Below are positions 18,481-26,150 of a stretch of DNA of 64,000 bases, piece after piece. Location of the stretch: contig CAVPGJ010000005.1 of the NCBI GenBank assembly GCA_963704005.1, positions 62,001-126,000 on the forward strand, written 5' to 3'. The notes under the pieces were generated by a model. That model saw nothing but the letters and a program-made list of their open reading frames with translations. It did no database searches and had not been told where the DNA came from. A program made the position numbers and the translations under genes. Origin of the DNA: AC-32 sp963704005 (GTDB taxonomy: Bacteria > Actinomycetota > Thermoleophilia > Gaiellales > Gaiellaceae). Each line of letters starts with the position of its first letter. Position 1 is the first letter of the stretch.

Positions 18481-18506
18481 TTCCTGACTGTCCGGTCAGT
18501 CAGGAA
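18481..18506. promoter_or_regulatory. Predicted TetR operator
   Basis: A perfect inverted repeat, TTCCTGACTG - TCCGGT - CAGTCAGGAA, lies between the divergent tetR-like gene and the Rieske oxygenase, ending 9 bp before the oxygenase ATG. Arm length and position fit a TetR dimer site that would block both promoters. Confidence 0.8.
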
Positions 18507-18515
18507 AGGCGCGCT

Positions 18516-19601
18516 ATGGGGACAACCGAGACCGTGAACGGGCTGCCGCCGGTGCCGCGCCGGCTCGAGGACGGCTGGACGCTCCCGGCTTCGTGGTACT
18601 CCGACGAGACCGTCCTCCAGCTCGAGCGGGAGCTGATCTTCACCTCCGCGTGGCAGTACGCCGGCCCGGCCGAGCTCGTCTCCGAGCCTGGATCGTTCCT
18701 CGCGTCCGTCGCCGGCCACATCCCGGTCGTGGTGACTCGCGCCAAGGACGGCGAGCTGCGCGGGCTCGTCAACGTCTGTCGCCACCGGGGTCACGTGGTC
18801 GCGCAGGGCGCGGGCTGCCGGGCGACGCTCCAGTGCCCCTACCACGCCTGGACGTACGAGCTCGACGGCTCGCTGCGCCGCGCGCCGCGCTCGGAGCGCG
18901 AGCCCGGCTTCGACCCAGGCGGCCTCTCGCTGCTCCCGGTCGCGATCGACACCTGGGGCCCATTCGTCTTCGTCAACCCCGATCCGGAGGCGCCGCCGCT
19001 GCAGGAGGCGCTCGGCGGCCTGCCGGAGACCGTCGCCCGCAGCGGCCTCGACCTCGACGGCCTCCGCTTTCACTCGCACGTGCCGTGGGAGCAGCCGGTC
19101 AACTGGAAGGTTGCGCTCGAGAACTACCTCGAGTGCTACCACTGCCCCACCGCGCATCCGGGCTTCAGCAAGGTGATCGACGTCGACCCCGACTCCTACC
19201 GGCTCTCGGTCGAAGGGCTCGTCTCCAGCCAGGCCGGCCCGCTGCGCGAGGAGGCGGCGGACGGCGACATGCGCCAGTCGCAGTACCACTTCCTCTGGCC
19301 GAACACGACGATCAACATCTCGCCCGGGCCGCAGAACGTCTCGATCGAGCGGTGGGTGCCGCTCGGCCCGCGCGCGACCGTCGAGGCGACCGACTACTTC
19401 TTCGGCGAGGGCGTTCCGGCCGAGCGGATCGAGGAGTCGATCGCCTTCGACACGCAGGTCGCGAGCGAGGACGTCTCGCTGGTCCGGTCGGTTCAGCGCG
19501 GCCTCGACTCGCGCACGGTCGAGCAGGGTCGCCTGATGCCGGAGAGCGAGCAGCTGGTCGCCGCCTTCCAGCGCCGGGTGCACGAGACGCTGATCGCCTA
19601 G
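18516..19601 (+). CDS. Rieske non-haem iron oxygenase, alpha subunit
   Basis: A 361-residue oxygenase. The Rieske [2Fe-2S] ligands are Cys88 and His90 (NVCRHRG) and Cys107 and His110 (QCPYHAWTYELDG). The mononuclear iron site is in ENYLECYHCPTAHP, with His209 and His214; the third carboxylate would be a later Asp. Relatives include aromatic dioxygenases and N-demethylases of quaternary amines (for example GbcA, glycine betaine). The amine oxidase and amine-type importer beside it make an N-demethylase the better guess. No reductase gene lies in the window. ATG 18516 follows the predicted TetR operator. Its stop shares CTAG with the convergent permease. Confidence 0.88.
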   Translation: MGTTETVNGLPPVPRRLEDGWTLPASWYSDETVLQLERELIFTSAWQYAGPAELVSEPGSFLASVAGHIPVVVTRAKDGELRGLVNVCRHRGHVVAQGAGCRATLQCPYHAWTYELDGSLRRAPRSEREPGFDPGGLSLLPVAIDTWGPFVFVNPDPEAPPLQEALGGLPETVARSGLDLDGLRFHSHVPWEQPVNWKVALENYLECYHCPTAHPGFSKVIDVDPDSYRLSVEGLVSSQAGPLREEAADGDMRQSQYHFLWPNTTINISPGPQNVSIERWVPLGPRATVEATDYFFGEGVPAERIEESIAFDTQVASEDVSLVRSVQRGLDSRTVEQGRLMPESEQLVAAFQRRVHETLIA

Positions 19602-20434
19602 AGGATCGCGCGCGGGTAGGTCTTGGCCGCGGCGACCGCGGCAACGGCCAGGAAGCACACCACGACCGTGAAGTCGAGCCAGAGCGCCCCGCCGGCCGAG
19701 ACCCCGAGCATCAGCTCGCGGATGCCGTGCACCTCGTAGCTGAGCGGGTTCCCGTGTGCGACGACCTGCAGCCAGCCCGGCATGATCGCGATCGGGTAGA
19801 GCGCGCTCGAGGCGAAGAAGAGCGGCATCACGACGAGCTGGCCGATGCCCATGAACCGCTCGCGCGTCCGGACGAGCGAGGCCAGGATCATCGACAGGCA
19901 GGCGAACGCGGCCGTGCCGAGCACGAGCAGCAGCAGCGCGCCGAGCAGGTCGAGCGGATTCCAGTGGATCGAGATGCGGGCGATCGCGATCACGGCCAGC
20001 AGCACGATGCCCTGCGCGAGCGCGCGGATCGCGGCGCCGGCCGCCTTGCCGAGCACGATCCCGAGCCGCGGTATGGGCGTCGCGAGCAGCCGCTGGAGCT
20101 GACCGACGTCGCGCTCCCAGATGACGCCGAGGCCGAAGAAGATCGCCACGAACAGCGCTGCCTGCGCCATGACGCCGGGCGCGAGGTAGGCGCGGTAGTC
20201 GTGGACGCCGCCGCTCAGCGTGTGGTTGCGCTGGAGCGCCGTGCCGAAGATGAACAGCCAGAGGAGCGGCTGCACCGACCGCGTGAAGATGTCGAGGTGG
20301 TCGTGGTGGAGCTTGCGCAGCTCGGCCCAGGCCATCGCGACCGTGCCGTCACGGAGCCGGGCCGCGCGCAGCACGAGCGCGTGCAGGCTCGGGTCAAGCG
20401 AGCCGGCGCGAGCGCTTGCGGGTTGCGCGGACAT
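19598..20434 (-). CDS. ABC-2 type exporter permease
   Basis: A 278-residue membrane protein with about six helices (LLWLFIFGTAL, VMAQAALFVAIFFGLGVIW, IVLLAVIAIAR, LLGALLLLVLGTAAFACLSM, LVVMPLFFASSALYPIAIM, FTVVVCFLAVAAVAAAKTY). It has the DrrB-like region RDVGQLQRLLATPIPRLGIVLGK. ATG at 20434 lies inside the end of the ATPase gene (41-bp overlap), so the two are coupled. Substrate unknown; such pairs commonly export drugs or lipids. Confidence 0.85.
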   Translation of the reverse strand: MSAQPASARAGSLDPSLHALVLRAARLRDGTVAMAWAELRKLHHDHLDIFTRSVQPLLWLFIFGTALQRNHTLSGGVHDYRAYLAPGVMAQAALFVAIFFGLGVIWERDVGQLQRLLATPIPRLGIVLGKAAGAAIRALAQGIVLLAVIAIARISIHWNPLDLLGALLLLVLGTAAFACLSMILASLVRTRERFMGIGQLVVMPLFFASSALYPIAIMPGWLQVVAHGNPLSYEVHGIRELMLGVSAGGALWLDFTVVVCFLAVAAVAAAKTYPRAIL

Positions 20435-21224
20435 CCCGGAAGCTGCCTCCTTCCTCGAGCGTGCCGCCCGTGGCGGCGGTGAAGACGTCCTCGAGCGACG
20501 GCGCATCGAACTGCTGCATGAGCTCTTCGGGCGAGCCGATCGCGACGATCGAGCCCAGGTTCATGATCGCCAGCCGGTCGCACTGCCGCTCGGCCTCCTC
20601 CATCTGGTGCGTCGTGACGAGGATCGTCGTGCCGGCCTCCTCGCGCAGCAGCCCGAGCCGGTCCCAGACGACCCGGCGGGCGGTCGGGTCGAGGCCGAGC
20701 GTTGGCTCGTCGAGGAACAGGACCTCGGGGAGGGAGAGCAGCGCGGTCGCGATCTCGAGCCGCCTGAGCATCCCGCCCGAGAGGGTGCGGCCGAGGCGGT
20801 CGAGAAACGTGTCGAGCGCCATCGCCTCGACGGCCTGGTCGATCCGCTCCCGACGCTCGCGCCGCGGCACGCCGGTCACGCGGCCGTAGAACTCGAGGTT
20901 CTCGTGCGCGGTGAGGGCGCCGTCGATCGAGATCGCCTGTGGCACATAGCCGATCGCCTGCCGCACGGCCAGCCCTTCGCGGACGACGTCGTGGCCGGCG
21001 ACTTCGGCCCGCCCGGCGGTCGGGCGGAGGAGCGTCGTCAGGACCCGGATCGTGGTCGTCTTGCCCGCGCCGTTGGGGCCGAGGAGGCCGAACGCCTCAC
21101 CCGGGCAGACGGCGAACGAGATCCCGCGCACCGCCTGGACCTCGCCGAAGCGGACGACGAGGTCCTCGACGCCCACGGCGCGTTCGGCGACGGCTCGCTC
21201 CTCGACCCTGGCCAGCGCGGTCAC
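20394..21224 (-). CDS. ABC-2 exporter ATP-binding protein (DrrA type)
   Basis: A 276-residue ATPase. Walker A GLLGPNGAGKTTTIRVL, Q-loop IGYVPQAISIDGALT, signature LSGGMLRRLEIA, Walker B VLFLDEPTLGLDPTARR and H-loop VTTHQMEEAERQCDRLAIM are complete. The C-terminal extension ends in a basic cluster. GTG at 21224 overlaps the stop of the MarR gene (GTGA), making a MarR-ATPase-permease operon, the usual form of an inducible drug efflux unit. Confidence 0.9.
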   Translation of the reverse strand: MTALARVEERAVAERAVGVEDLVVRFGEVQAVRGISFAVCPGEAFGLLGPNGAGKTTTIRVLTTLLRPTAGRAEVAGHDVVREGLAVRQAIGYVPQAISIDGALTAHENLEFYGRVTGVPRRERRERIDQAVEAMALDTFLDRLGRTLSGGMLRRLEIATALLSLPEVLFLDEPTLGLDPTARRVVWDRLGLLREEAGTTILVTTHQMEEAERQCDRLAIMNLGSIVAIGSPEELMQQFDAPSLEDVFTAATGGTLEEGGSFRDVRATRKRSRRLA

Positions 21225-21706
21225 CGGGCGGCCAGCTCCTCGCTGCGGGCCCGAAGCGCATCGGCGGCCTTGGTCGTGAGCCGCACGAGCTCGGCCCGCT
21301 CATCGGGCTCGAGTGAGGCCAGGATGTCGAGAAAGAAGAGCTGTCGCTGGGCCGCGATCCCGGCCACGAGCTTCTCGCCGGCGGGCGTCAGCTCGACGGT
21401 CGTCGCGCGCCGGTCGGCCGGCTCGCTGCGGCGGGCGGCCAGCCCCGTCGCCTCGAGGCGGTCGACGAGGCGGGTGGCCGTGGTGTCGTCGACGCCGACG
21501 CGGGCGGCCAGCTCGCCGACGCGCAGCCCGCCGTGCTCGGCGAGCAGGTCGAGCGCGCGCAGCTTGCTCGGCGTCAGCTCTGCGGCACGGCCCGGATGCA
21601 GCGAGGCGAGAAGCTTGCGGCTGCGCAGGGCGGCACCGAGCTCGTGCCAGCGCTGCGAGAGCTCGTCGGCCAGCGGCTTGAGGTCACGTCGGCTGATATC
21701 TGCACC
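21221..21706 (-). CDS. MarR-family regulator with no ordinary start codon
   Basis: Translation from the stop at 21707-21709 gives RDLKPLADELSQRWHELG, then the winged HTH (LTPSKLRALDLLAEHGGLRV, GELAARVGVDDTTATRLVDR, LEATGLAARRSEPADRR) and a helical tail: a typical MarR protein of about 155 residues. There is no ATG, GTG or TTG between the upstream TAA and the domain; CTG at 21673 is the only near-cognate codon. Either it starts at CTG or an indel has removed the true start. It overlaps the exporter ATPase by GTGA and probably represses that operon through the repeat at 21698-21730. Confidence 0.7.
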   Translation of the reverse strand, partial: GADISRRDLKPLADELSQRWHELGAALRSRKLLASLHPGRAAELTPSKLRALDLLAEHGGLRVGELAARVGVDDTTATRLVDRLEATGLAARRSEPADRRATTVELTPAGEKLVAGIAAQRQLFFLDILASLEPDERAELVRLTTKAADALRARSEELAAR

Positions 21707-21730
21707 TTACAGAAGTTGCACGATGCAGAT
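21698..21730. promoter_or_regulatory. Candidate MarR operator
   Basis: ATCTGCA (21698-21704) and its inverse TGCAGAT (21724-21730) are separated by 19 bp in the 63-bp gap between the MarR gene and the divergent DksA-like gene. A related GTGCA/TGCAC pair lies inside. Spacing of about 26 bp centre to centre suits a MarR dimer or two sites. Confidence 0.45.
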
Positions 21731-21769
21731 TGCTTGTACGGGCATGCCCCGCTGCGCTAACGTGGCCGG

Positions 21770-22090
21770 ATGGATCCCGAGCGGGCACGCGAGCTGCTGG
21801 CCGCCGAGCGGGCGCGGATCGAGCGCGCGCTGGCGCAGCTCGCCCACGCCGACACGGGCGAGCTCTCCCACCAGGACGACCCCGCGGACGAGGCGTCCGA
21901 CACCTACCAGGACGAGCTCGACCAGGGCCTGGCCGACGACCTCCGCCGCGAGCTCGACGGGGTCGAGCGCGCGGAGGCGCGCCTGGCCGCGGGGACCTAC
22001 GGCCTCTCGGTCGTGAGCGGCGCGCCGATCCCCGACGAGCGGCTCGAGGCGATCCCGACCGCCGAGCGGACGGTCGAGGAAGAGAGCTAG
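21770..22090 (+). CDS. DksA/TraR-like protein lacking zinc-finger cysteines
   Basis: A 106-residue protein with the coiled-coil N-terminus and C-terminal finger layout of the DksA/TraR group: LLAAERARIERALAQL, then the acidic DDPADEASDTYQDELDQG, then LRRELDGVERAEARLAAGTYGLSVVSGAPIPDERLEAIP. In ordinary members the finger begins GTYGxCxxCGxPIPxxRL; here both cysteines are serine (LSVVSG) and the second pair is absent (AERTVEEES). Zinc binding is therefore lost although the fold signature stays. It might act on RNA polymerase without zinc or have another partner. Divergent from the MarR gene. Confidence 0.75.
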   Translation: MDPERARELLAAERARIERALAQLAHADTGELSHQDDPADEASDTYQDELDQGLADDLRRELDGVERAEARLAAGTYGLSVVSGAPIPDERLEAIPTAERTVEEES

Positions 22091-22096
22091 CCCGGG

Positions 22097-22888
22097 TCAG
22101 TCGATCAGCTTGCGCTCCATCGCGTGGATCGCAATCCGCCAGAGGACGAGCGCGAAGAGCACCAGGTAGCCGGCGCGGAGCAGGTCGACGGAGCTCAGGT
22201 TCATGAAGACCGCGTCGCGCACGAGCTGGACGCACTGGTGGAGCGGGTTGATCTCGCCGAGGATCTGCGCCCAGCGCGGCAGCTGGTCGAGCGGGAAGAA
22301 GGTGCCCGCCACCAGGAACAGCGGCGTCAGGACGGCGCTCATCACGTAGTTGAAGTTCTCGAACGAATTGGCGAAGCCGGCGATCATGATCCCGAAGAAG
22401 CCCCAGCCGAGGCCCGCGAGGAAGCCGATCAGCGGCACGAGCAACATCCCCCACGAGGGGTCGAGGCCGAAGAACATGGCGACGATCAACGGCACGCAGC
22501 CGTAGACGCCGGCCCGGGCCGCGATCCACACCGCCTCGGCGGTGACCAGCTCCTCGGTATCGACAGGGGCCGCGAGGATCGCGTCGTAGGTGCGCTGGAA
22601 CTTGTACTTGATGAAGGTGCCGAACATCGCGGGGAACGCCGAGGAGAAGAGCACCGCTGTGGCCACGATGCCGGTGCCGATGAACTCGACGTAGGGGTAG
22701 CCGGCGACGTGGCTGACGATCGAGCCGAAGCCGAAGCCGAATGCGAGCAGGTAGATCGTCGGCTCGACGGTCGAGGAGAAGGTGGTCGAGCGCCAGTACG
22801 AAGAGAAGTTGACGATCTCGCGGACGAGCACGCCGGTCAGCGCCGGCCGTTCCAGCCGCCTCAGATGCCCCCGCTCGACAGCACTCAC
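22097..22888 (-). CDS. ABC-2 exporter permease (NodJ-like)
   Basis: A 263-residue membrane protein with six predicted helices. The stretch REIVNFSSYWRSTTFSSTVEPTIYLLAFGFGFG, then YPYVEFIGTGIVATAVLFSSAFPAMFG and LFLVAGTFFPLDQLP, is typical of NodJ/lipooligosaccharide-type permeases. GTG at 22888 overlaps the ATPase stop (GTGA). Substrate unknown. Confidence 0.85.
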   Translation of the reverse strand: MSAVERGHLRRLERPALTGVLVREIVNFSSYWRSTTFSSTVEPTIYLLAFGFGFGSIVSHVAGYPYVEFIGTGIVATAVLFSSAFPAMFGTFIKYKFQRTYDAILAAPVDTEELVTAEAVWIAARAGVYGCVPLIVAMFFGLDPSWGMLLVPLIGFLAGLGWGFFGIMIAGFANSFENFNYVMSAVLTPLFLVAGTFFPLDQLPRWAQILGEINPLHQCVQLVRDAVFMNLSSVDLLRAGYLVLFALVLWRIAIHAMERKLID

Positions 22889-23781
22889 TCGATCTCCTCG
22901 CCGGTCAGCAGCACGAAGACGTCCTCGAGGTTCGCCGGCCGCCGCTCGCCCTCGAAGGGATGGCCGTTCGCGTCGACCCCGAGGATCGAGATGCTCGTCC
23001 CGGTGCGGCGCGTGCGCAGGCCCGCCTCGGCCGCCTCGGCCTGTACCTCGGCGAGCCGCGCGGGCGGGCCGTAGACCTCGAGCACCTCGCGGCCGGCGTG
23101 CTCGAAGACGAGCTCCGCAGGCGGGCCGCCGGCAACGCCCTTGCCGTGCGACATGATCAGCACCGTGTCGGCGAGGCGCTGCGCCTCCTCGATGTAGTGG
23201 GTCGACATCAGGATCGTCGTGCCCTCGCTGCGGAGCGCGTCGATCAGCGCCCAGAGCTCCTGGCGCACCTGCGGGTCGAGGCCGACGGTCGGCTCGTCCA
23301 GCAGCACGAGCCGCGGCCGGTGGACGAGCGCGCGGGCGATCAGCAGGCGGCGCCGCATGCCGCCCGAGAGCTTGTCGACCTTGTCGTGCCGGCGCGCGCC
23401 GAGGTTCGCCATCTGCACGGCGCGCTCGATCGCCGCTTTCCGCTCGGCGCGCGGGATCCGGTAGAGGTGCGAGAAGACGAGCAGGTTCTGCTCCACGGTC
23501 AGCGTCACGTCGAGGTTGTCGAGCTGCGGGACGACGCCGCATTCGGCGCGCGCCGCCTTCGAGTTGTGCGGAAGCTGAAAGCCGAGCACCTCGATCTCGC
23601 CCTCGTCCGCAATCGCCTGGGCGGTGAGGAGGCGCATGGTCGTCGACTTGCCGGCGCCGTTCGGGCCGAGCAGGCCGACGCAGGTGCCGACGGGCACGTC
23701 GAGGTCGAGCCCGTCGACGGCCGTGATCGGGCCGTAGCGCTTGACCGCGCCGCGAAGGCGGATGGCCAGCTCGTTGGTCAC
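22885..23781 (-). CDS. ABC-2 exporter ATP-binding protein (NodI/DrrA type)
   Basis: A 298-residue ATPase with Walker A GLLGPNGAGKSTTMRLL, Q-loop CGVVPQLDNLDVTLT, signature LSGGMRRRLLIARAL, Walker B LVLLDEPTVGLDPQVRQ and H-loop MSTHYIEEAQRLADTVLIM. The C-terminal domain includes GTSISILGVDANG. It forms a two-gene exporter with the overlapping permease and lies 4 bp from the end of the ROK kinase gene upstream, so it may share that promoter. Confidence 0.9.
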   Translation of the reverse strand: MTNELAIRLRGAVKRYGPITAVDGLDLDVPVGTCVGLLGPNGAGKSTTMRLLTAQAIADEGEIEVLGFQLPHNSKAARAECGVVPQLDNLDVTLTVEQNLLVFSHLYRIPRAERKAAIERAVQMANLGARRHDKVDKLSGGMRRRLLIARALVHRPRLVLLDEPTVGLDPQVRQELWALIDALRSEGTTILMSTHYIEEAQRLADTVLIMSHGKGVAGGPPAELVFEHAGREVLEVYGPPARLAEVQAEAAEAGLRTRRTGTSISILGVDANGHPFEGERRPANLEDVFVLLTGEEIE

Positions 23782-23785
23782 GCCC

Positions 23786-24463
23786 TCAGGATGCCAGGGA
23801 GGACCTGGACGGGTCCCAGAGCCGGAAGCCGCCGAGGAAGGCGTTCTCGTTGGCCCCGAGGCGTGCGTTCGGCGGCAGCTCGCCGAGCTTCTTCGCGTTG
23901 CCGCCGCCGAGGACGACGTAATCCGGCTGCACGGCGGCGGTCAGGCGCTCGACCGTCTCGGCGACGGCCTCGCGCCACTTCTTCTTCCCGAGCCGCTCGC
24001 GCGCAGCCTCGCCGACGTAGTCCTCGAATGTCGCCTTGCGGAACGGCAGGTGCGCGAGCTCGAGCGGCTCCACCTTGCTGTCGACGACCAGCGCCGAGCC
24101 GAGCCCCGTGCCGAGGCCGAGGAAGAGCATCTTGCCGCCGTCGTAGCTGCCGAGCGCCTGCATGGCGGCGTCGTTCAGGACCTTGGTCGGCACGCCGAAG
24201 GCCTGCTCGAAGTCGAAGTCGAACCAGCCGCCGCCGAGGTTGGCCGGCTCGGAGACCACGCGATCGTCGTGCACGGGCGCCGGGACTCCGACCGAGACCA
24301 CGTCGTAGGCCCAGTCGCCGGTGACGCCCTTCACGCCGTCGACCATCTCCTGCGGGGTCAGCGCCGGCCCGGAGTCGAAGCGCCGCCGCTCGCTGCCGCT
24401 CGAGAGCAGCACCTTGACGTGCGACCCGCCGACGTCCACCGCGAGCACGACCTGCCCGGCCAT
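23786..24463 (-). CDS. ROK-family sugar kinase (polyphosphate-glucokinase-like)
   Basis: A 225-residue kinase. The phosphate-1 motif is VVLAVDVGGSHVKVLLSSG, the substrate region VGVPAPVHDDRVVSEPANLGGG, and phosphate-2/adenosine motifs appear as LNDAAMQALG and LFLGLGTGLGSALVVD, with a late VVLGGGNAKKLGELP. The layout and lack of the ROK zinc cysteines resemble actinobacterial polyphosphate glucokinases, but the phosphoryl donor cannot be read from sequence. ATG at 24463 overlaps the peroxidase stop (TGATG). Confidence 0.75.
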   Translation of the reverse strand: MAGQVVLAVDVGGSHVKVLLSSGSERRRFDSGPALTPQEMVDGVKGVTGDWAYDVVSVGVPAPVHDDRVVSEPANLGGGWFDFDFEQAFGVPTKVLNDAAMQALGSYDGGKMLFLGLGTGLGSALVVDSKVEPLELAHLPFRKATFEDYVGEAARERLGKKKWREAVAETVERLTAAVQPDYVVLGGGNAKKLGELPPNARLGANENAFLGGFRLWDPSRSSLAS

Positions 24464-25353
24464 CAGTCCTCCACCGGGGCCAGGCGGCGAAGCGCCTCGG
24501 TCGACGGGACGAAGTAGTACGCGCCGGTGAGCGGCGTCGTGAAGCGGGTGAGCGCGTCGGGCGAGCCGTCGTCGATGCCGGCCATGCTCTCAAGCATGGC
24601 AGTCAGCGGGCGCTGCGTGGCGCTGAAGCCGACGAACATCGTCCCGTGGTCGCTGACCGTTCCGTAGGGCATGTTGCGCCGGAAGATCTTCCCGTAAACG
24701 TCCTGGTCGGTGCTGGCGACGTGCGAGTCGTCCGGCTTGTCCTCGAGCTCCACGCTGTCGGTCTTACGCCGGCCGATCACCGCCTCCTGCTCGGCGTCGC
24801 TGAGCGCCTCCCAGGCATGCGCGTCGTGGGCCCACTTCTGCAGGAGCAGGATCGTGCCGCCGGCGCCCGGCTCGCCCTCGGGCACGAGCACTAGCCCCGG
24901 CGCGTCCATCAACGACGGGTTCTCGGTCCCGTCGATGAACCCGGTCAGGTCGCGGTCGTGCATGTACGGCCAGCTCGAGGTCTCCTCGACGAGGGTCGCC
25001 AGCCCGCTCAGCTCGGCGATCGCGCCGCGGGCGGTCTCGAAGACGACGTCGTAGGCGCTGCCCGAGAGCCAGAGCACGGCATCGTGCTGCGTGGCGGGCA
25101 TCGTGAACCCGCCGCTGCCGACGAGCTCTTCATCGAACCCGTCGAGACCGGCGGGAGCGTCGCCGGGGACCGCGTCGCGCCAGAGCTCCGGCCGGAAGCC
25201 GGCGACCAGGTTGACGCCGCCCATCGTCGTCCTCGGCTCGCGCAGCGACGCGATCGCGCGCACGAGCGCGTCCGGCGCGCCGGACGCGTCGAACTCGAGG
25301 TAGGCGTGCGACGCCGTCCCGAGGGCAAAGATCCCGCCTTGCGCAGTGTTCAC
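24463..25353 (-). CDS. Dyp-type haem peroxidase
   Basis: A haem peroxidase of about 296 residues. Visible features are GGIFALGTASHAYLEFD at the start, the family signature GFIDGTENP with its catalytic Asp, the likely haem-ligand His in DDSHVAST, the Arg-containing IFRRNMPYG and the C-terminal GTMFVGFSATQRPL. There is no Tat signal, so it should be cytoplasmic or encapsulated. I chose GTG 25353; the longer frame to ATG 25404 would overlap the divergent lipoprotein gene. It is followed by the ROK kinase with a one-base overlap. Confidence 0.88.
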   Translation of the reverse strand: MNTAQGGIFALGTASHAYLEFDASGAPDALVRAIASLREPRTTMGGVNLVAGFRPELWRDAVPGDAPAGLDGFDEELVGSGGFTMPATQHDAVLWLSGSAYDVVFETARGAIAELSGLATLVEETSSWPYMHDRDLTGFIDGTENPSLMDAPGLVLVPEGEPGAGGTILLLQKWAHDAHAWEALSDAEQEAVIGRRKTDSVELEDKPDDSHVASTDQDVYGKIFRRNMPYGTVSDHGTMFVGFSATQRPLTAMLESMAGIDDGSPDALTRFTTPLTGAYYFVPSTEALRRLAPVED

Positions 25354-25388
25354 CGGCCCATCCTGACCGAGCCGAGGCAGGATGTCTT

Positions 25389-26150
25389 GTGGCTGCGATC
25401 CCATTGCGGGCCCAATTGTGTCTGGTCGCCGCCGCGATCGCGGCCGCCGGCTGCAGCTCGAGCGGCCACGGACTATCGACGGCCGCTCCGGCCAGGACCG
25501 TCTCGACGCCTCAGAAGCCTCAGAAGCCGCAGAAGCGTGCCAACCGCCATCATCGCCGTGCGAGGCCCGCCGCCCGCGTGCCGGCGGTCGACCTGCCGAA
25601 CCGTAGGCTGACGCCGGGCGTCGCCCTCAAGGTCGGCGCCGCACAGATCTGCCGGCCGGGGTACGCATCCTCCGTCCGGAAGGTGCCCGACTCCGAGAAG
25701 GAGGCCGTGTACGCCCGCTACCGCATTCCGCACGTGCCGTACGCCCACGAGGTCGACCACCTGGTCTCGCTCGAGCTGGGCGGGTCGAACGACATCCGCA
25801 ACCTCTGGCCGGAGCCGTACGCCGGCCGCTGGGGCGCGCGTACGAAGGACGTGCTCGAGAACCGGCTGCACGACCTGGTCTGCTCCGGGCGGCTCAAGCT
25901 TCGCTTCGCCCAGCGGATCGAGGCGAGGAACTGGGTCGCCGCCTACCGCCGCTACGCCGCGGCCGTGGTTGCGCCGGTGTCGTCCTCGCGCGGCGGCTTC
26001 TACGCGTCGGGCTACCCGACCGCGCACACGATCTACTGCGCCGACGACCCCTCCTGGAGGAGCCTCTCCAGGAGATACCTCAGGCACTTCAAGACGCTCG
26101 CCCGGGCGCGGCGCCGGTTCCCGGGCTACCGCCTACACCGGCCCTGCTAG
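25389..26150 (+). CDS. Putative secreted HNH-type nuclease lipoprotein
   Basis: A 253-residue protein. The GTG start is followed by a hydrophobic segment and lipobox AAAGC (Cys about 22), so it is probably exported and lipid-anchored. A Pro/Lys spacer (TPQKPQKPQKRAN), encoded by three 9-bp tandem repeats near 25508-25534, leads to an HNH-like core: HVPYAHEVDHLVSLELGGSNDIRNLWPEPY, then KDVLENRLHDLVCSG. The His-x-x-Asp-His plus Asn pattern resembles HNH endonucleases, but no activity is shown. Its stop shares CTAG with the convergent hydrolase. Confidence 0.65.
   Translation: MAAIPLRAQLCLVAAAIAAAGCSSSGHGLSTAAPARTVSTPQKPQKPQKRANRHHRRARPAARVPAVDLPNRRLTPGVALKVGAAQICRPGYASSVRKVPDSEKEAVYARYRIPHVPYAHEVDHLVSLELGGSNDIRNLWPEPYAGRWGARTKDVLENRLHDLVCSGRLKLRFAQRIEARNWVAAYRRYAAAVVAPVSSSRGGFYASGYPTAHTIYCADDPSWRSLSRRYLRHFKTLARARRRFPGYRLHRPC

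Noticed and set aside
25508..25534. Three 9-bp tandem repeats as a CRISPR or regulatory array
   Set aside because: They are in frame and simply code the Pro-Gln-Lys spacer of the lipoprotein.
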